From contig JACGXE010000003.1 in assembly GCA_014138095.1 (NCBI GenBank), positions 372,001-436,000 of the forward strand: DNA of 64,000 nt, given 5' to 3'. A model generated the notes under the pieces. It saw only the letters and a program-made list of their open reading frames with translations. It did no database searches and was not told the origin of the DNA. Every line of letters starts with the position of its first letter. Position 1 is the stretch's first letter. This DNA is from Ochrobactrum sp. RH2CCR150 (GTDB taxonomy: Bacteria; Pseudomonadota; Alphaproteobacteria; Rhizobiales; Rhizobiaceae). Of this stretch, positions 1-8,372 are shown in pieces. The position numbers and the translations under genes were made by a program.

Positions 1-2
1 AA

Positions 3-1019
3 CTGTCCAAGGCGGGCGTGATCTTCTGCTCGATTTCGGAAGCGATCCGCGAACATCCTGAACTGGTCCAGAAATATCTGGCGTCGGTCGTTCCGGTGTC
101 GGACAACTATTATGCCACGCTGAATTCGGCTGTTTTCACGGATGGATCGTTCGTCTATGTTCCGAAGGGCGTTCGCTGCCCGATGGAGCTGTCGACCTAT
201 TTCCGTATCAACGAGAAGAACACCGGCCAGTTCGAGCGCACCCTCATCATCGCTGAGGAAGGCGCCTATGTTTCCTATCTGGAAGGTTGCACCGCGCCGC
301 AGCGCGATGAAAATCAGCTGCACGCCGCCGTGGTTGAACTGGTTGCGATGGAAAACGCCGAAATCAAATATTCGACGGTCCAGAACTGGTATCCGGGCGA
401 TAGCAGCGGCAAGGGCGGCATCTACAACTTCGTCACCAAGCGTGGCGATTGCCGTGGCGACAATTCCAAGATCTCCTGGACACAGGTTGAGACCGGTTCC
501 GCCATTACCTGGAAATACCCGTCCTGCATTCTGCGCGGCGACAATTCGCGCGGCGAGTTCTACTCGATTGCCGTGTCGAACGGCTATCAGCAGATCGACT
601 CGGGCACCAAGATGATCCATCTCGGCAAGAACACGTCGAGCCGCATCATTTCCAAGGGTATTTCGGCTGGCAAGTCGAACAACACCTATCGCGGACAGGT
701 TTCGGCCCATCGTAAGGCTGAGAATGCCCGCAACTTCACCCAGTGCGACTCGCTTCTGATCGGCAACGATTGCGGCGCGCATACGGTGCCGTATATCGAA
801 GCAAAGAACGCTACGGCGCAGTTCGAGCACGAGGCAACCACCTCCAAGATTTCCGAAGACCAGCTGTTCTACGTGATGCAGCGCGGCATTCCGGAAGAGG
901 AGGCAATCGCTCTCATCGTCAATGGCTTCGTGAAGGAAGTCATTCAGGAACTGCCGATGGAGTTCGCCGTCGAAGCTCAGAAGCTTATCGGCATCTCGCT
1001 TGAGGGCAGCGTCGGTTAA
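3..1019 (+). CDS. sufB: Fe-S cluster assembly protein SufB (5' end outside window)
   Basis: C-terminal two thirds (339 residues) of SufB, the scaffold subunit of the SufBCD complex that builds Fe-S clusters in the cytoplasm. The frame is open from base 3 and the family is normally about 480-500 residues, so the start lies upstream of the window. Recognisable SufB stretches are [12 protein letters not shown] near the start, [20 protein letters not shown] in part mid-way, and the closing segment [16 protein letters not shown] that is shared with SufD. It is the first visible gene of sufBCDS-sufT, all on the same strand; sufC starts 74 bases after its stop. Identity is near certain from the sequence together with the operon. 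Confidence 0.97.
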   Translation: MSKAGVIFCSISEAIREHPELVQKYLASVVPVSDNYYATLNSAVFTDGSFVYVPKGVRCPMELSTYFRINEKNTGQFERTLIIAEEGAYVSYLEGCTAPQRDENQLHAAVVELVAMENAEIKYSTVQNWYPGDSSGKGGIYNFVTKRGDCRGDNSKISWTQVETGSAITWKYPSCILRGDNSRGEFYSIAVSNGYQQIDSGTKMIHLGKNTSSRIISKGISAGKSNNTYRGQVSAHRKAENARNFTQCDSLLIGNDCGAHTVPYIEAKNATAQFEHEATTSKISEDQLFYVMQRGIPEEEAIALIVNGFVKEVIQELPMEFAVEAQKLIGISLEGSVG

Positions 1020-1093
1020 CCGACGCACTCCTCCCTTCTCGCATCAGATTTTCTGGCCAGCCTTTTCCTGGCATTAGAACAAGGTTTACATTC

Positions 1094-1849
1094 ATGCTTG
1101 AGATCAAGAACCTCCATGCAAAGATCGCCGACACGGATACCGAGATCATCCGTGGCCTGAACCTCACCGTGAACAAGGGTGAAGTGGCTGCGATCATGGG
1201 TCCGAACGGTTCGGGCAAGTCCACGCTGTCCTACATCCTCGCTGGTCGCGACGATTACGAAGTGACCGAAGGCGACATTCTTTATAACGGTGAGTCGATC
1301 CTTGAACTCGACCCGGCAGAACGCGCAGCCAAGGGCATTTTCCTTGCTTTCCAATATCCAATGGAAATACCGGGCGTCGCCACGATGGAATTCCTGAAGG
1401 TTGCGATGAACAGCCAGCGCAAGGCGCGCGGCGAGCCGGAACTGAAGATTCCGGAATTCATCAAGCGTGTGAAGGACGTTGCAGGCGGCCTCAACATCGA
1501 CATGAATATGCTCAAGCGCCCGCTCAATGTCGGCTTCTCGGGCGGCGAAAAAAAGCGCGCTGAAATTCTTCAGATGCAGCTTCTGGAGCCAAGCCTCTGC
1601 GTGCTCGACGAAACCGACTCCGGCCTCGACATCGATGCGCTGAAGATCGTTTCGGAAGGCGTCAATGCGCTGCGTTCGCCAGATCGCGCCGTGATCGTCA
1701 TCACCCACTATCAGCGTCTGCTCGAATACATCGTTCCCGATAGCGTGCACGTGCTTTACAAGGGCCAGGTCATCAAGTCTGGCGACAAGAGCCTCGCATT
1801 GCATCTGGAAGAAAACGGTTATGCCGAAGTAATCGGCGAAGCAGCCTGA
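1094..1849 (+). CDS. sufC: Fe-S cluster assembly ATPase SufC
   Basis: ABC-type ATPase of 251 residues that drives conformational changes in SufB-SufD during cluster assembly. Walker A GPNGSGKST lies at residues 36-44, the ABC signature FSGGEKKRAEI near 150, Walker B with LCVLDETDSGLD near 170 and the switch histidine in VITHYQRLL near 205. The LDETDSGLD form (rather than LDEPTSGLD) is the SufC hallmark. It has no membrane segments, as expected for a soluble ABC protein. It sits between sufB and sufD, and sufD begins 13 bases after its stop behind a GAGGA ribosome binding site, so the three are co-transcribed. Confidence 0.97.
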   Translation: MLEIKNLHAKIADTDTEIIRGLNLTVNKGEVAAIMGPNGSGKSTLSYILAGRDDYEVTEGDILYNGESILELDPAERAAKGIFLAFQYPMEIPGVATMEFLKVAMNSQRKARGEPELKIPEFIKRVKDVAGGLNIDMNMLKRPLNVGFSGGEKKRAEILQMQLLEPSLCVLDETDSGLDIDALKIVSEGVNALRSPDRAVIVITHYQRLLEYIVPDSVHVLYKGQVIKSGDKSLALHLEENGYAEVIGEAA

Positions 1850-1862
1850 GGAGGATTGGATT

Positions 1863-3140
1863 ATGAATATCCAGACCACTCAGACCGCAAAGCCGAGGAC
1901 GCCTGCTGAAAGCGCGCTGATCGACAGCTTTGGCGATCTTATCGGCACTTTGTCCGGTAATGGCGATGTCGTTGTTGCACGCGATACGGCGCTTGAATTG
2001 CTCAAGACCAACGGGCTTCCATCCCGTCGCGTTGAAAGCTGGCATTACACGGATTTCCGCACGCTTTTGAAGGGCGTTGCGGCATTCGACAGTTCTGCGG
2101 GTACGCAGCCGCTTTCGGCGTTGCTTGTCGGTTCCACCATTCTGGCTGCCAGCAACGGCGTTGCACTTGACGCCAGGGCGCCTGAAGGCGTGTCGGTGAC
2201 GCCAGTGCGTGAAGCGCTGGCCGACGGCTCGCTGGCTCTTCAGCTCAAGACGCGCGGCACAGACGATACAATCGGCCAGATCAATGCTGCCTATGTCAGC
2301 GATGGCTGGATGATTTCGATTGCCGACGGCACCGAGCTGGAAGCGCCTCTCGAAATCCAGAACATCCAGAAGACCGGGCAGGGCCACACGCGCTTTCCGG
2401 TTCGCATCGGTTCGGACGTCAAGGCAACGATCATCGAACGCCAGAACGGCGGCGAAGGCGATGCTTTCTCGACGTCGGTGAGCCATGTTTCGGTTGGTGA
2501 CGGTGCAGAAGTCCTGTGGGTTATCCTGCGCGATTTCGGCCAGGCGACGCAGCTTTCGCAGTTCAATGCGACGATTGGCAAGGGCTCCAAGCTCACGCTC
2601 TATATCGTCAATGCGGGCGGCAAGCTGGTTCGTCAGGAGGTGCACGTCAATGTGACGGGTGAAGATTCCGACTTCGAGCTTCGTGGCCTCAATCTTCTGG
2701 CCGACGACACCCACACCGACATCACCATGACGGTCGGTCATCTGGTGGAAAACACGCGTTCGACCCAGATTATTCGCAATGTGGTCAAGGACCGCGCGCG
2801 CGGCGTTTTCCAGGGCATGATCCGCGTTGCGCAGATCGCCCAGAAGACCGATGCACGTATGGCCTGCAACACGCTCTTGCTTTCGGATGAAGGCGAGTTC
2901 GATGCCAAGCCGGAACTCGAAATCTTTGCGGATGACGTGGCCTGCGGTCACGGCGCAACGGTTGCCGAACTTTCCAAGGACTATCTGTTCTATCTGATGG
3001 CCCGCGGTGTTCCGGAAAATGAAGCACGTGGGCTGCTGATCAAGGCGTTTATCGCCGAGATCATCGAAGAGCTGGAAGACGAAACGCTGGTTGAAGCACT
3101 GGAATCTGTGCTGTCCGACTGGCTCGCCGTTCATGCCTGA
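1863..3140 (+). CDS. sufD: Fe-S cluster assembly protein SufD
   Basis: Protein of 425 residues, usual length for SufD, the SufB paralogue in the SufBC2D scaffold complex. The N-terminal third is variable and the C-terminal half is the SufB/SufD beta-helix core, ending in the shared motif RGVPENEARGLLIKAF about 40 residues before the stop. The ATG follows a GAGGATTGG ribosome binding site immediately after sufC. Gene order and reading direction match the alphaproteobacterial suf operon. No oddities are seen. Confidence 0.96.
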   Translation: MNIQTTQTAKPRTPAESALIDSFGDLIGTLSGNGDVVVARDTALELLKTNGLPSRRVESWHYTDFRTLLKGVAAFDSSAGTQPLSALLVGSTILAASNGVALDARAPEGVSVTPVREALADGSLALQLKTRGTDDTIGQINAAYVSDGWMISIADGTELEAPLEIQNIQKTGQGHTRFPVRIGSDVKATIIERQNGGEGDAFSTSVSHVSVGDGAEVLWVILRDFGQATQLSQFNATIGKGSKLTLYIVNAGGKLVRQEVHVNVTGEDSDFELRGLNLLADDTHTDITMTVGHLVENTRSTQIIRNVVKDRARGVFQGMIRVAQIAQKTDARMACNTLLLSDEGEFDAKPELEIFADDVACGHGATVAELSKDYLFYLMARGVPENEARGLLIKAFIAEIIEELEDETLVEALESVLSDWLAVHA

Positions 3141-3204
3141 TTGACAGTGACAGCGCGCTGATATGCGCGCTGTCCTTTCCTGCCGAACGGCGAAAGGTAC
3201 GATC

Positions 3205-4449
3205 ATGGACCAGAAGAATCCGCTTGTTGCGGCCTATGACGTGGAAGCCATCCGCCGGGATTTTCCGATCCTGTCGCGCGAAGTACACGGCAAACCGCTT
3301 GTCTATCTCGACAATGGCGCTTCGGCGCAGAAGCCGCAGAGCGTCATCGACGCAGTGACGCATGCTTATTCCAATGAATATGCCAATGTGCATCGCGGCC
3401 TGCATTTTCTTTCGAATGCCGCAACTGATGCCTATGAAAAGTCGCGCGAAAGCGTTCGACGTTTTCTGAATGCCGGCTCGGTAGACGAGATCGTCTTCAC
3501 CAAGAATGCCACTGAAGCGATCAATACGGTCGCCTATGGCTATGGCATGCCGCATATCGGCGAGGGCGACGAGGTTCTGGTCTCGATCATGGAGCACCAC
3601 TCCAATATCGTGCCATGGCATTTCATTCGTGAACGTCAGGGCGCGAAACTGGTTTTCGCTCCGGTGGACGATGAAGGCATTTTCCACATCGAGGAATTCG
3701 AGAAGCGCCTGACGGATCGCACCAAGCTGGTCGCCATTACGCATATGTCCAATGCGCTTGGCACTGTGACGCCGATCAAGAAGATCGTTGAACTTGCCCA
3801 TGCACGCGGCATTCCGGTGCTGGTCGATGGCAGTCAGGGCGCAGTGCATCTGCCGGTCGACGTGCAGGATCTGGGCTGTGACTGGTATGTTTTCACTGGC
3901 CACAAGGTTTATGGTCCATCCGGCATCGGCGTTCTTTACGGACGCGCCGAAATGCTGGAAAAGATGCGTCCCTTCCAGGGCGGCGGCGAAATGATCGAGG
4001 AAGTCACAGAAGATTACGTGACCTATAATCATCCGCCGCACCGGTTTGAAGCTGGCACGCCGCCTATCGTTCAGGCGATCGGTCTCGGCGCAGCACTTGA
4101 ATATATGGAAAAGATCGGCCGTCACGCCATTCTCGCCCATGAAGAAGATTTGCGCGATTACGCCCACGAACAACTGGGCAAGATCAATTCGCTCCGCATT
4201 TTCGGCAACGCGCCGGATAAGGGAGCTATCATTTCGTTTGCGCTGGAAGGCATCCATGCGCATGACGTGTCGATGGTGATCGACAGGGCCGGGGTCGCTG
4301 TGCGTGCGGGCACGCATTGCGCGCAACCCCTCTTGAAACGCTTTGGCGTCACCTCTACATGCCGTGCATCCTTTGCCATGTACAATACCCGCGCTGAAGT
4401 GGATGCATTGGCAGAAGCCTTGGAAAAGGCGAGAAAGTTTTTCGGATGA
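3205..4449 (+). CDS. sufS: SufS-type cysteine desulfurase
   Basis: PLP-dependent cysteine desulfurase (L-cysteine to L-alanine plus protein persulfide) supplying sulfur to SufBCD. The start chosen gives MDQKNPLV and 414 residues, the usual SufS length, with a GAAAGG-like site upstream; an upstream in-frame extension to base 3163 lacks family support. The PLP lysine is in FTGHKVYGPSG (Lys234), and the catalytic cysteine is in STCRASFAMYN (Cys386). RAGTHCAQPLL precedes it. The group II (SufS/CsdA) pattern around the cysteine, rather than the IscS loop, fits the operon. The stop overlaps sufT by four bases (ATGA), which indicates translational coupling. Confidence 0.96.
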   Translation: MDQKNPLVAAYDVEAIRRDFPILSREVHGKPLVYLDNGASAQKPQSVIDAVTHAYSNEYANVHRGLHFLSNAATDAYEKSRESVRRFLNAGSVDEIVFTKNATEAINTVAYGYGMPHIGEGDEVLVSIMEHHSNIVPWHFIRERQGAKLVFAPVDDEGIFHIEEFEKRLTDRTKLVAITHMSNALGTVTPIKKIVELAHARGIPVLVDGSQGAVHLPVDVQDLGCDWYVFTGHKVYGPSGIGVLYGRAEMLEKMRPFQGGGEMIEEVTEDYVTYNHPPHRFEAGTPPIVQAIGLGAALEYMEKIGRHAILAHEEDLRDYAHEQLGKINSLRIFGNAPDKGAIISFALEGIHAHDVSMVIDRAGVAVRAGTHCAQPLLKRFGVTSTCRASFAMYNTRAEVDALAEALEKARKFFG

Positions 4450-4865
4450 CCGAGATGGAACAAAAAGTTCAGGATCAGGCTGAAACCAAGCCTGCCGATG
4501 AAACGGCGAAAGCCGAAGGTAGCGCCGTGTTCTCCGCCTCTGCCATTCCGCAGGAGGAACTCCTGCGGATGACGGATGACATCATCGCAGCGCTGAAGAC
4601 GGTGTATGACCCGGAAATCCCCGCGGATATCTACGAACTCGGTCTCGTCTACAAGATCGATATCGAAGACGACCGTACTGTAAAGATCGAAATGACCCTG
4701 ACGGCCCCCGGCTGCCCAGTTGCTGGCGAGATGCCGGGCTGGGTGGAAAACGCCGTTAGTGCGGTTGAAGGTGTTTCCATGGTCGAGGTTTCAATGACCT
4801 TCGATCCGCCGTGGACCGCTGACCGCATGTCCGAAGAAGCGCAGGTCGCTGTCGGCTGGTACTGA
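4446..4865 (+). CDS. sufT: SUF-associated DUF59/MIP18 family protein SufT
   Basis: Protein of 139 residues with an approximately 35-residue charged N-terminal extension followed by a DUF59 (MIP18-like) domain. Diagnostic stretches are YDPEIPADIYELGLVYKI and TLTAPGCPVAGEMPG, the second carrying the family's conserved cysteine. Family members act in Fe-S cluster maturation or transfer; the precise step is not settled. It overlaps sufS by four bases and closes the operon: a strong hairpin follows 23 bases after its stop. In many Rhizobiales a sufA/HesB A-type carrier gene comes next; here there is none. Confidence 0.93.
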   Translation: MTEMEQKVQDQAETKPADETAKAEGSAVFSASAIPQEELLRMTDDIIAALKTVYDPEIPADIYELGLVYKIDIEDDRTVKIEMTLTAPGCPVAGEMPGWVENAVSAVEGVSMVEVSMTFDPPWTADRMSEEAQVAVGWY

Positions 4866-4887
4866 TTATCTCTGCAAATCCATAAAC

Positions 4888-4918
4888 GAAAAAAGCCCCG
4901 TTATGCGGGGCTTTTCTG
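4888..4918. terminator. bidirectional Rho-independent terminator between sufT and the GT2 gene
   Basis: Perfect 7-bp stem AGCCCCG/CGGGGCT (4894-4900 with 4906-4912) with a five-base loop, an A run before it and a T run after it. It can end the suf operon on the plus strand and the convergent glycosyltransferase on the minus strand. Confidence 0.85.
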
Positions 4919-4936
4919 TTTGCGGTGCGCAGTCGT

Positions 4937-5908
4937 TCAATGCCCGGTCGTCTTGGCATAATGCAGGGATTGCTTGCCCCGACAGCCACGCAGCAATCCG
5001 ACAAGACCGCCCAGAGCCGTTGCGGAAGCAAGCACGGCCGGTGCGCCTTTCAACGGAATAGACATGGTGGAGATCAGCAATTTCCAGCTGCGACTTGCCA
5101 GCAGTGAAGGCAGTTTGCCGAGTGCTCGTGATGGGTTCCTCTTGTAGGACGACATGAACTCCGTAGTGTTGTGGTCGCGATTGCGCCGGAAGTGATAGGA
5201 GAGCGTCAGCCGGCAAAGCGGTACAGTCTCATAGACGATGGCATCTGGTGCCCAACCCGTTCTGGCTCCGAGTGTTTTGGCTTTGGCCCACAGGTGCCAA
5301 TCCTCGCCGCCGGTCAGGCCGAAATAGGAGTCGAATTTGAGGCTGGTCTCGCGAAAGAAGTCGAGCCTGCCCATCCAGCTGCCTGTTGCCACTTTGATGC
5401 CGCCAGCCAGACCATTTTCCCACTTCACGCGTGATTTTTTCTCAGAGCGGCTGGCAAGTCGCTCCAGCCCGGACCAGACGAATTTCTGCCAGCTGTTCAA
5501 CTTGCCTTCGATCGGCATTGGGCGCACGGGCGAGCCGACAATATCAAGGCTCTCCCGCTGTTGTTCGGCGAACAATTCCACCAGCCAGTCTGGTTCGGGG
5601 TTTTCGTCATCATCGATGAAGACCAGAAAGTCATGTTCGCTCTTGGTCGCATAATCCAGCGCGCAGTTGCGGGAGTGCGAGATGCCGATCCGCTGCTCCA
5701 GTCGATACTGCACAACATGATCCGGCATACAGGCAGCAAAGTCTGCGATTCGCTCATTCAGTGTTTTGCGGAAATCGTTCTCCACAATAAGAAAATGAAG
5801 CGTTGCGTGTTCCGGCACAATCACGCGTTCCAATGACTTTAAAAGTGTGCCGAGCATTGCCGGACGGTTTCTGGTTACCACCGCAATCAAAATGGAATAT
5901 TTCTGCAT
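4937..5908 (-). CDS. glycosyltransferase family 2 protein
   Basis: Protein of 323 residues with a GT-A fold: an N-terminal nucleotide-sugar binding start (SILIAVVTRNRPAML), the DXD-type metal site in VFIDDDENP around residue 110, and the acceptor-side GGEDWHLW segment near residue 215 that matches the ED(W/Y) motif of GT2 enzymes. The arrangement resembles ExoM-like glucosyltransferases of exopolysaccharide synthesis, but the substrate cannot be read from sequence. The last 60 residues are hydrophobic and could be a membrane anchor. It stands alone, convergent with the suf operon, with an AT-rich 200-base upstream region and a tRNA gene beyond. Its place where sufA is often found suggests a later arrival. 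Confidence 0.85.
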   Translation of the reverse strand: MQKYSILIAVVTRNRPAMLGTLLKSLERVIVPEHATLHFLIVENDFRKTLNERIADFAACMPDHVVQYRLEQRIGISHSRNCALDYATKSEHDFLVFIDDDENPEPDWLVELFAEQQRESLDIVGSPVRPMPIEGKLNSWQKFVWSGLERLASRSEKKSRVKWENGLAGGIKVATGSWMGRLDFFRETSLKFDSYFGLTGGEDWHLWAKAKTLGARTGWAPDAIVYETVPLCRLTLSYHFRRNRDHNTTEFMSSYKRNPSRALGKLPSLLASRSWKLLISTMSIPLKGAPAVLASATALGGLVGLLRGCRGKQSLHYAKTTGH

Positions 5909-6107
5909 GAACTATCTCGTTCTTAAATAAGATCGAGTTCTACATTGATTTTAAAATCATTTGCATCGCTAATAATTGCGATTAATTTTATATTATTATA
6001 AATTATGAATATAAACTATAAATGTACTGAGAAAGAAATCGGGAGCTTTGGCACTGCGCGACGGGATGAACGCGGAGCAATAGTCAATAGTGAGGATTTA
6101 TGGTGGT

Positions 6108-6181
6108 TGGAGCGGGTAGCGGGAATCGAACCCGCGCGTTCAGCTTGGGAAGCTGACAGGCTACCATTACATCATACCCGC
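6108..6181 (-). tRNA. tRNA-Gly, anticodon CCC
   Basis: On the minus strand the acceptor stem GCGGGTA (6175-6181) pairs with TACCCGC (6112-6118), followed by discriminator T and an encoded CCA (6108-6110). The anticodon arm is TCAGC-TTCCCAA-GCTGA, giving anticodon CCC for GGG codons. The T arm carries GGTTCGATTCC. All stems are intact. Confidence 0.95.
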
Positions 6182-6198
6182 AATCTGCAAGACATTTC

Positions 6199-6227
6199 AG
6201 TATCTTGAAGCCGTTCAGGCTTGACAA
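6199..6227 (-). promoter_or_regulatory. probable sigma-70 promoter of tRNA-Gly
   Basis: On the minus strand TTGTCA (6222-6227) and GATACT (6199-6204) are separated by exactly 17 bases and end 17 bases before the mature tRNA start. Spacing and position are right; the -10 match is moderate. Confidence 0.5.
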
Positions 6228-6534
6228 GACTGGAGAGTTTCGCACTCTCGCCCCAGAAGCTATGTGCTCTTTTCAAGCCCGTCAATCTGTAAGATTAGGG
6301 TGGCGCAGTCTGTCCGGAATAAAGTTGCTTATCAGTCGCAAAGCTGTGATTGGCCGTGATCCGTATTGATCGAAAATGCCATGAAATAGAGAAGATTTAG
6401 TCTTACTTGATAAGTGAGGCCCGGCCCGGCAGGTATTGGTGTTCTTCGGAGATAAGATCATCGAAGAAATCTGCGAGTTGACGGACCCGACGGAGGAGCG
6501 CAACCCGTTTTGCGCTGTCTGGAGGAAGATTAAG
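6228..6534. other. intergenic stretch without recognised gene
   Basis: About 300 bases between the tRNA promoter and the small periplasmic protein gene. A 73-codon minus-strand frame (6282-6503) has no family features or clear ribosome binding site and is not called. The promoter of the downstream gene should lie here, but no convincing -35/-10 pair was found. Confidence 0.5.
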
Positions 6535-6798
6535 ATGCGTTATCATCTTATGGCTGCTGTCGCAGCAGGTGTTTCACTGTTCTCGTTTGCTGCACATGCA
6601 GAAGATTTCACAATCGGCACCTTGAAGGCCTATGACCATACAAGCCAGGTTGTGACACTGGATAATGGTCAAAGCTGGGAGCTTTTTCCGAACACACATC
6701 CCAATGTCAGGGTTGGACAGAAGGTCATCGTGGACTGGCAGAGCAATCTGAACGGCGATGACCATGCCGATTATGTCGGCCCGATGCCGATGCATTGA
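6535..6798 (+). CDS. small periplasmic protein, DUF1344-like
   Basis: Protein of 87 residues. The ATG at 6535 follows GGAGGAAGATTAAG, an excellent ribosome binding site, and opens a clear signal peptide (MRYHLMAAVAAG, cleavage after AHA at about residue 22); the longer frame to 6436 would bury the signal and is rejected. The mature part (about 65 residues) reads as a small beta-rich domain with a V-T-L-D-N-G-Q-S pattern like DUF1344, a short secreted family common in Rhizobiales with no known function. It is monocistronic, with its own terminator at 6834. Confidence 0.75.
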   Translation: MRYHLMAAVAAGVSLFSFAAHAEDFTIGTLKAYDHTSQVVTLDNGQSWELFPNTHPNVRVGQKVIVDWQSNLNGDDHADYVGPMPMH

Positions 6799-6833
6799 AA
6801 CGGCAAGCAACAAACAAGAACAGCTTTATGACG

Positions 6834-6864
6834 GAGGCGGCATTTTTGCCGCCTCTTTGTTTTG
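6834..6864 (+). terminator. Rho-independent terminator after the DUF1344-like gene
   Basis: Nine-bp stem GAGGCGGCA/TGCCGCCTC (6834-6842 with 6847-6855), T-rich loop, then TTTGTTTTG. Confidence 0.85.
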
Positions 6865-7049
6865 ATCACGCGCTGTTACTGTCATCAACTCTACTGTCAG
6901 GATGTGAGAATTAACGGTACTGCATATTGATATCCGTCGATCCATCGCCATTTGCAGAAAACGGCGTCCGGAACCCGATCGTACGTGAGCGCTTCATGAC
7001 GATCTTCTCTATTTCCGGATTGAGAGTGAAACCGACAGACGGATACTAT

Positions 7050-7949
7050 ATGGCGAAGACAACCAAACGTCGCGCATTGTTGATCGTGAACCCCAATGCC
7101 CGCAACGGGAAGGGGTTTGGTGGCCAAATGAGAACGGAACTCGAGCGTGGCGGAATGGAGTTGTTCGAGCATCAGCCCCGTGAAGGCGAGACGATTTCCG
7201 ATATCATCCTGCGTGAGCGGGATCATGATCTGGTCGTCATCGGCGGTGGTGACGGGTCACTCAATGCAGCGGCAGAAGGGCTGATGGAGACAGGGATGCC
7301 GCTCGCCATTCTGCCGCTTGGAACAGCCAATGATTTTGCCCGCACTGTAGGTATTCCAGCCGATCCGGTTGAGGCGGCACGTCAGCTCGTGGCTTATGAC
7401 ACCCATCCTATCGATCTGGGCGAGGTGAATGGTCATCTCTATTTCAATGTGGCGAGCATCGGTTTCAGCGCCGAGCTTGCACAGCAACTGAGCGCGGACG
7501 CGAAAAAGAAATGGGGTAAGCTCGGCTATGGTCTTGTCGCAGCGCGTATTCTGATGCGCTCAGAGCTGTTTACAGCCTATCTTGAACATGACGGCATGAC
7601 CGAAAAGATCACGACCTTGCAGGTGTCGGTCGGCAATGGCAAATTTTACGGTGGCGGCATGGCTGTTGAGAAAGACGCTGCTATCGACGATGGCAAGCTG
7701 GATTTCTACAGTCTTGAAGTCGATCATTGGTGGCATTTGCTGCGGCTGTTGCCGAGTTTGCGGCGCGGCACGCAGTCGAAATGGCGTGATGTGCGGGCCT
7801 TTCCTACCACGGAAGTGATTATCCGCACCAAGAAGCCGCGCGCGGTGAATACGGATGGTGAGCTTTCCACCTGGACACCGGCGCATTTCAAGTTGCATCG
7901 GCAGGCAATCAACGCACTTATTCCCCCGCCATCGGCGCGTAGCCGTTGA
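7050..7949 (+). CDS. YegS/diacylglycerol kinase-family lipid kinase
   Basis: Protein of 299 residues starting MAKTTKRRALLIVNP. It carries the DAGK catalytic domain: the nucleotide loop IGGGDGSLNAAAEGL near residue 65 and LPLGTANDFART near residue 95, both diagnostic of the YegS/BmrU/DgkB fold, with the C-terminal beta-sandwich ending in VNTDGE near 270. Such enzymes phosphorylate diacylglycerol, phosphatidylglycerol or sphingoid-type lipids; the substrate is not determined here. An in-frame extension upstream to 6927 exists but has no family similarity. It is monocistronic. It is distinct from the integral-membrane DgkA encoded near 31.2 kb. Confidence 0.88.
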   Translation: MAKTTKRRALLIVNPNARNGKGFGGQMRTELERGGMELFEHQPREGETISDIILRERDHDLVVIGGGDGSLNAAAEGLMETGMPLAILPLGTANDFARTVGIPADPVEAARQLVAYDTHPIDLGEVNGHLYFNVASIGFSAELAQQLSADAKKKWGKLGYGLVAARILMRSELFTAYLEHDGMTEKITTLQVSVGNGKFYGGGMAVEKDAAIDDGKLDFYSLEVDHWWHLLRLLPSLRRGTQSKWRDVRAFPTTEVIIRTKKPRAVNTDGELSTWTPAHFKLHRQAINALIPPPSARSR

Positions 7950-7956
7950 ACTTCAG

Positions 7957-7991
7957 CCGAAAAAAGGGCCCGCAGCTATGAAGCGCGGGCC
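7957..7991 (-). terminator. terminator of the 25-residue microprotein gene
   Basis: Seven-bp perfect stem GGCCCGC/GCGGGCC (7967-7973 with 7985-7991). The A run lies on the plus-strand 5' side, so the poly-U tail forms on minus-strand transcripts, pointing to the small gene at 8071-8148. It may also trap the lipid kinase transcript, but there is no T run in that direction. Confidence 0.7.
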
Positions 7992-8070
7992 TAATCATGA
8001 CGTTAGGTGACTGGCTCAGAGGTCAAGAGAGCCACTTCTAAAACGGGATACTTCTCTGAATGTTCCCTCT

Positions 8071-8148
8071 TTAGAAGAAAAAATACCAGATAATCAGCAC
8101 GAGGATGAATGGTACGCCCAGAAGCCACAGAATGAGTGCTCGAAACAT
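8071..8148 (-). CDS. 25-residue hydrophobic membrane microprotein
   Basis: On the minus strand AAGGAGAAC sits seven bases before ATG and opens a 25-codon frame ending in TAA. The product begins MFRALILWLLGVPF and ends in a run of aromatics (WYFFF); apart from Arg3 it is entirely non-polar and would form a single membrane helix. A strong ribosome binding site and a downstream terminator on the same strand (7957-7991) make a real gene likely. I recall short proteins with an RALI-WLLG-P pattern in other Rhizobiales, but could not check. No function is known to me; small single-helix proteins often tune larger membrane complexes. Confidence 0.72.
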   Translation of the reverse strand: MFRALILWLLGVPFILVLIIWYFFF

Positions 8149-8372
8149 GATGTTCTCCTTGTTGTATGTTTCCAACTCTGTGGGAGGCAGGTTGGTTCCA
8201 CAATTCAAGGCGGCGACCGGCAGTGCTGTTAATCATCTTGTGCGTGTAGCGACTCAAATTACAGCTTTTCTGAAAGTTTTAATGATCCGTCAATAAATCG
8301 GTGACATCACTGGATTTATGTAAAGTGCAGCCAGCGTTTTTGGCTGCCTGTCGAGTAACGGGCGTGTGGCGT

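Noticed and set aside
5909..6200. Possible genomic island boundary at tRNA-Gly
   Set aside because: No integrase, no direct repeat of the tRNA 3' end and only one gene of uncertain origin.
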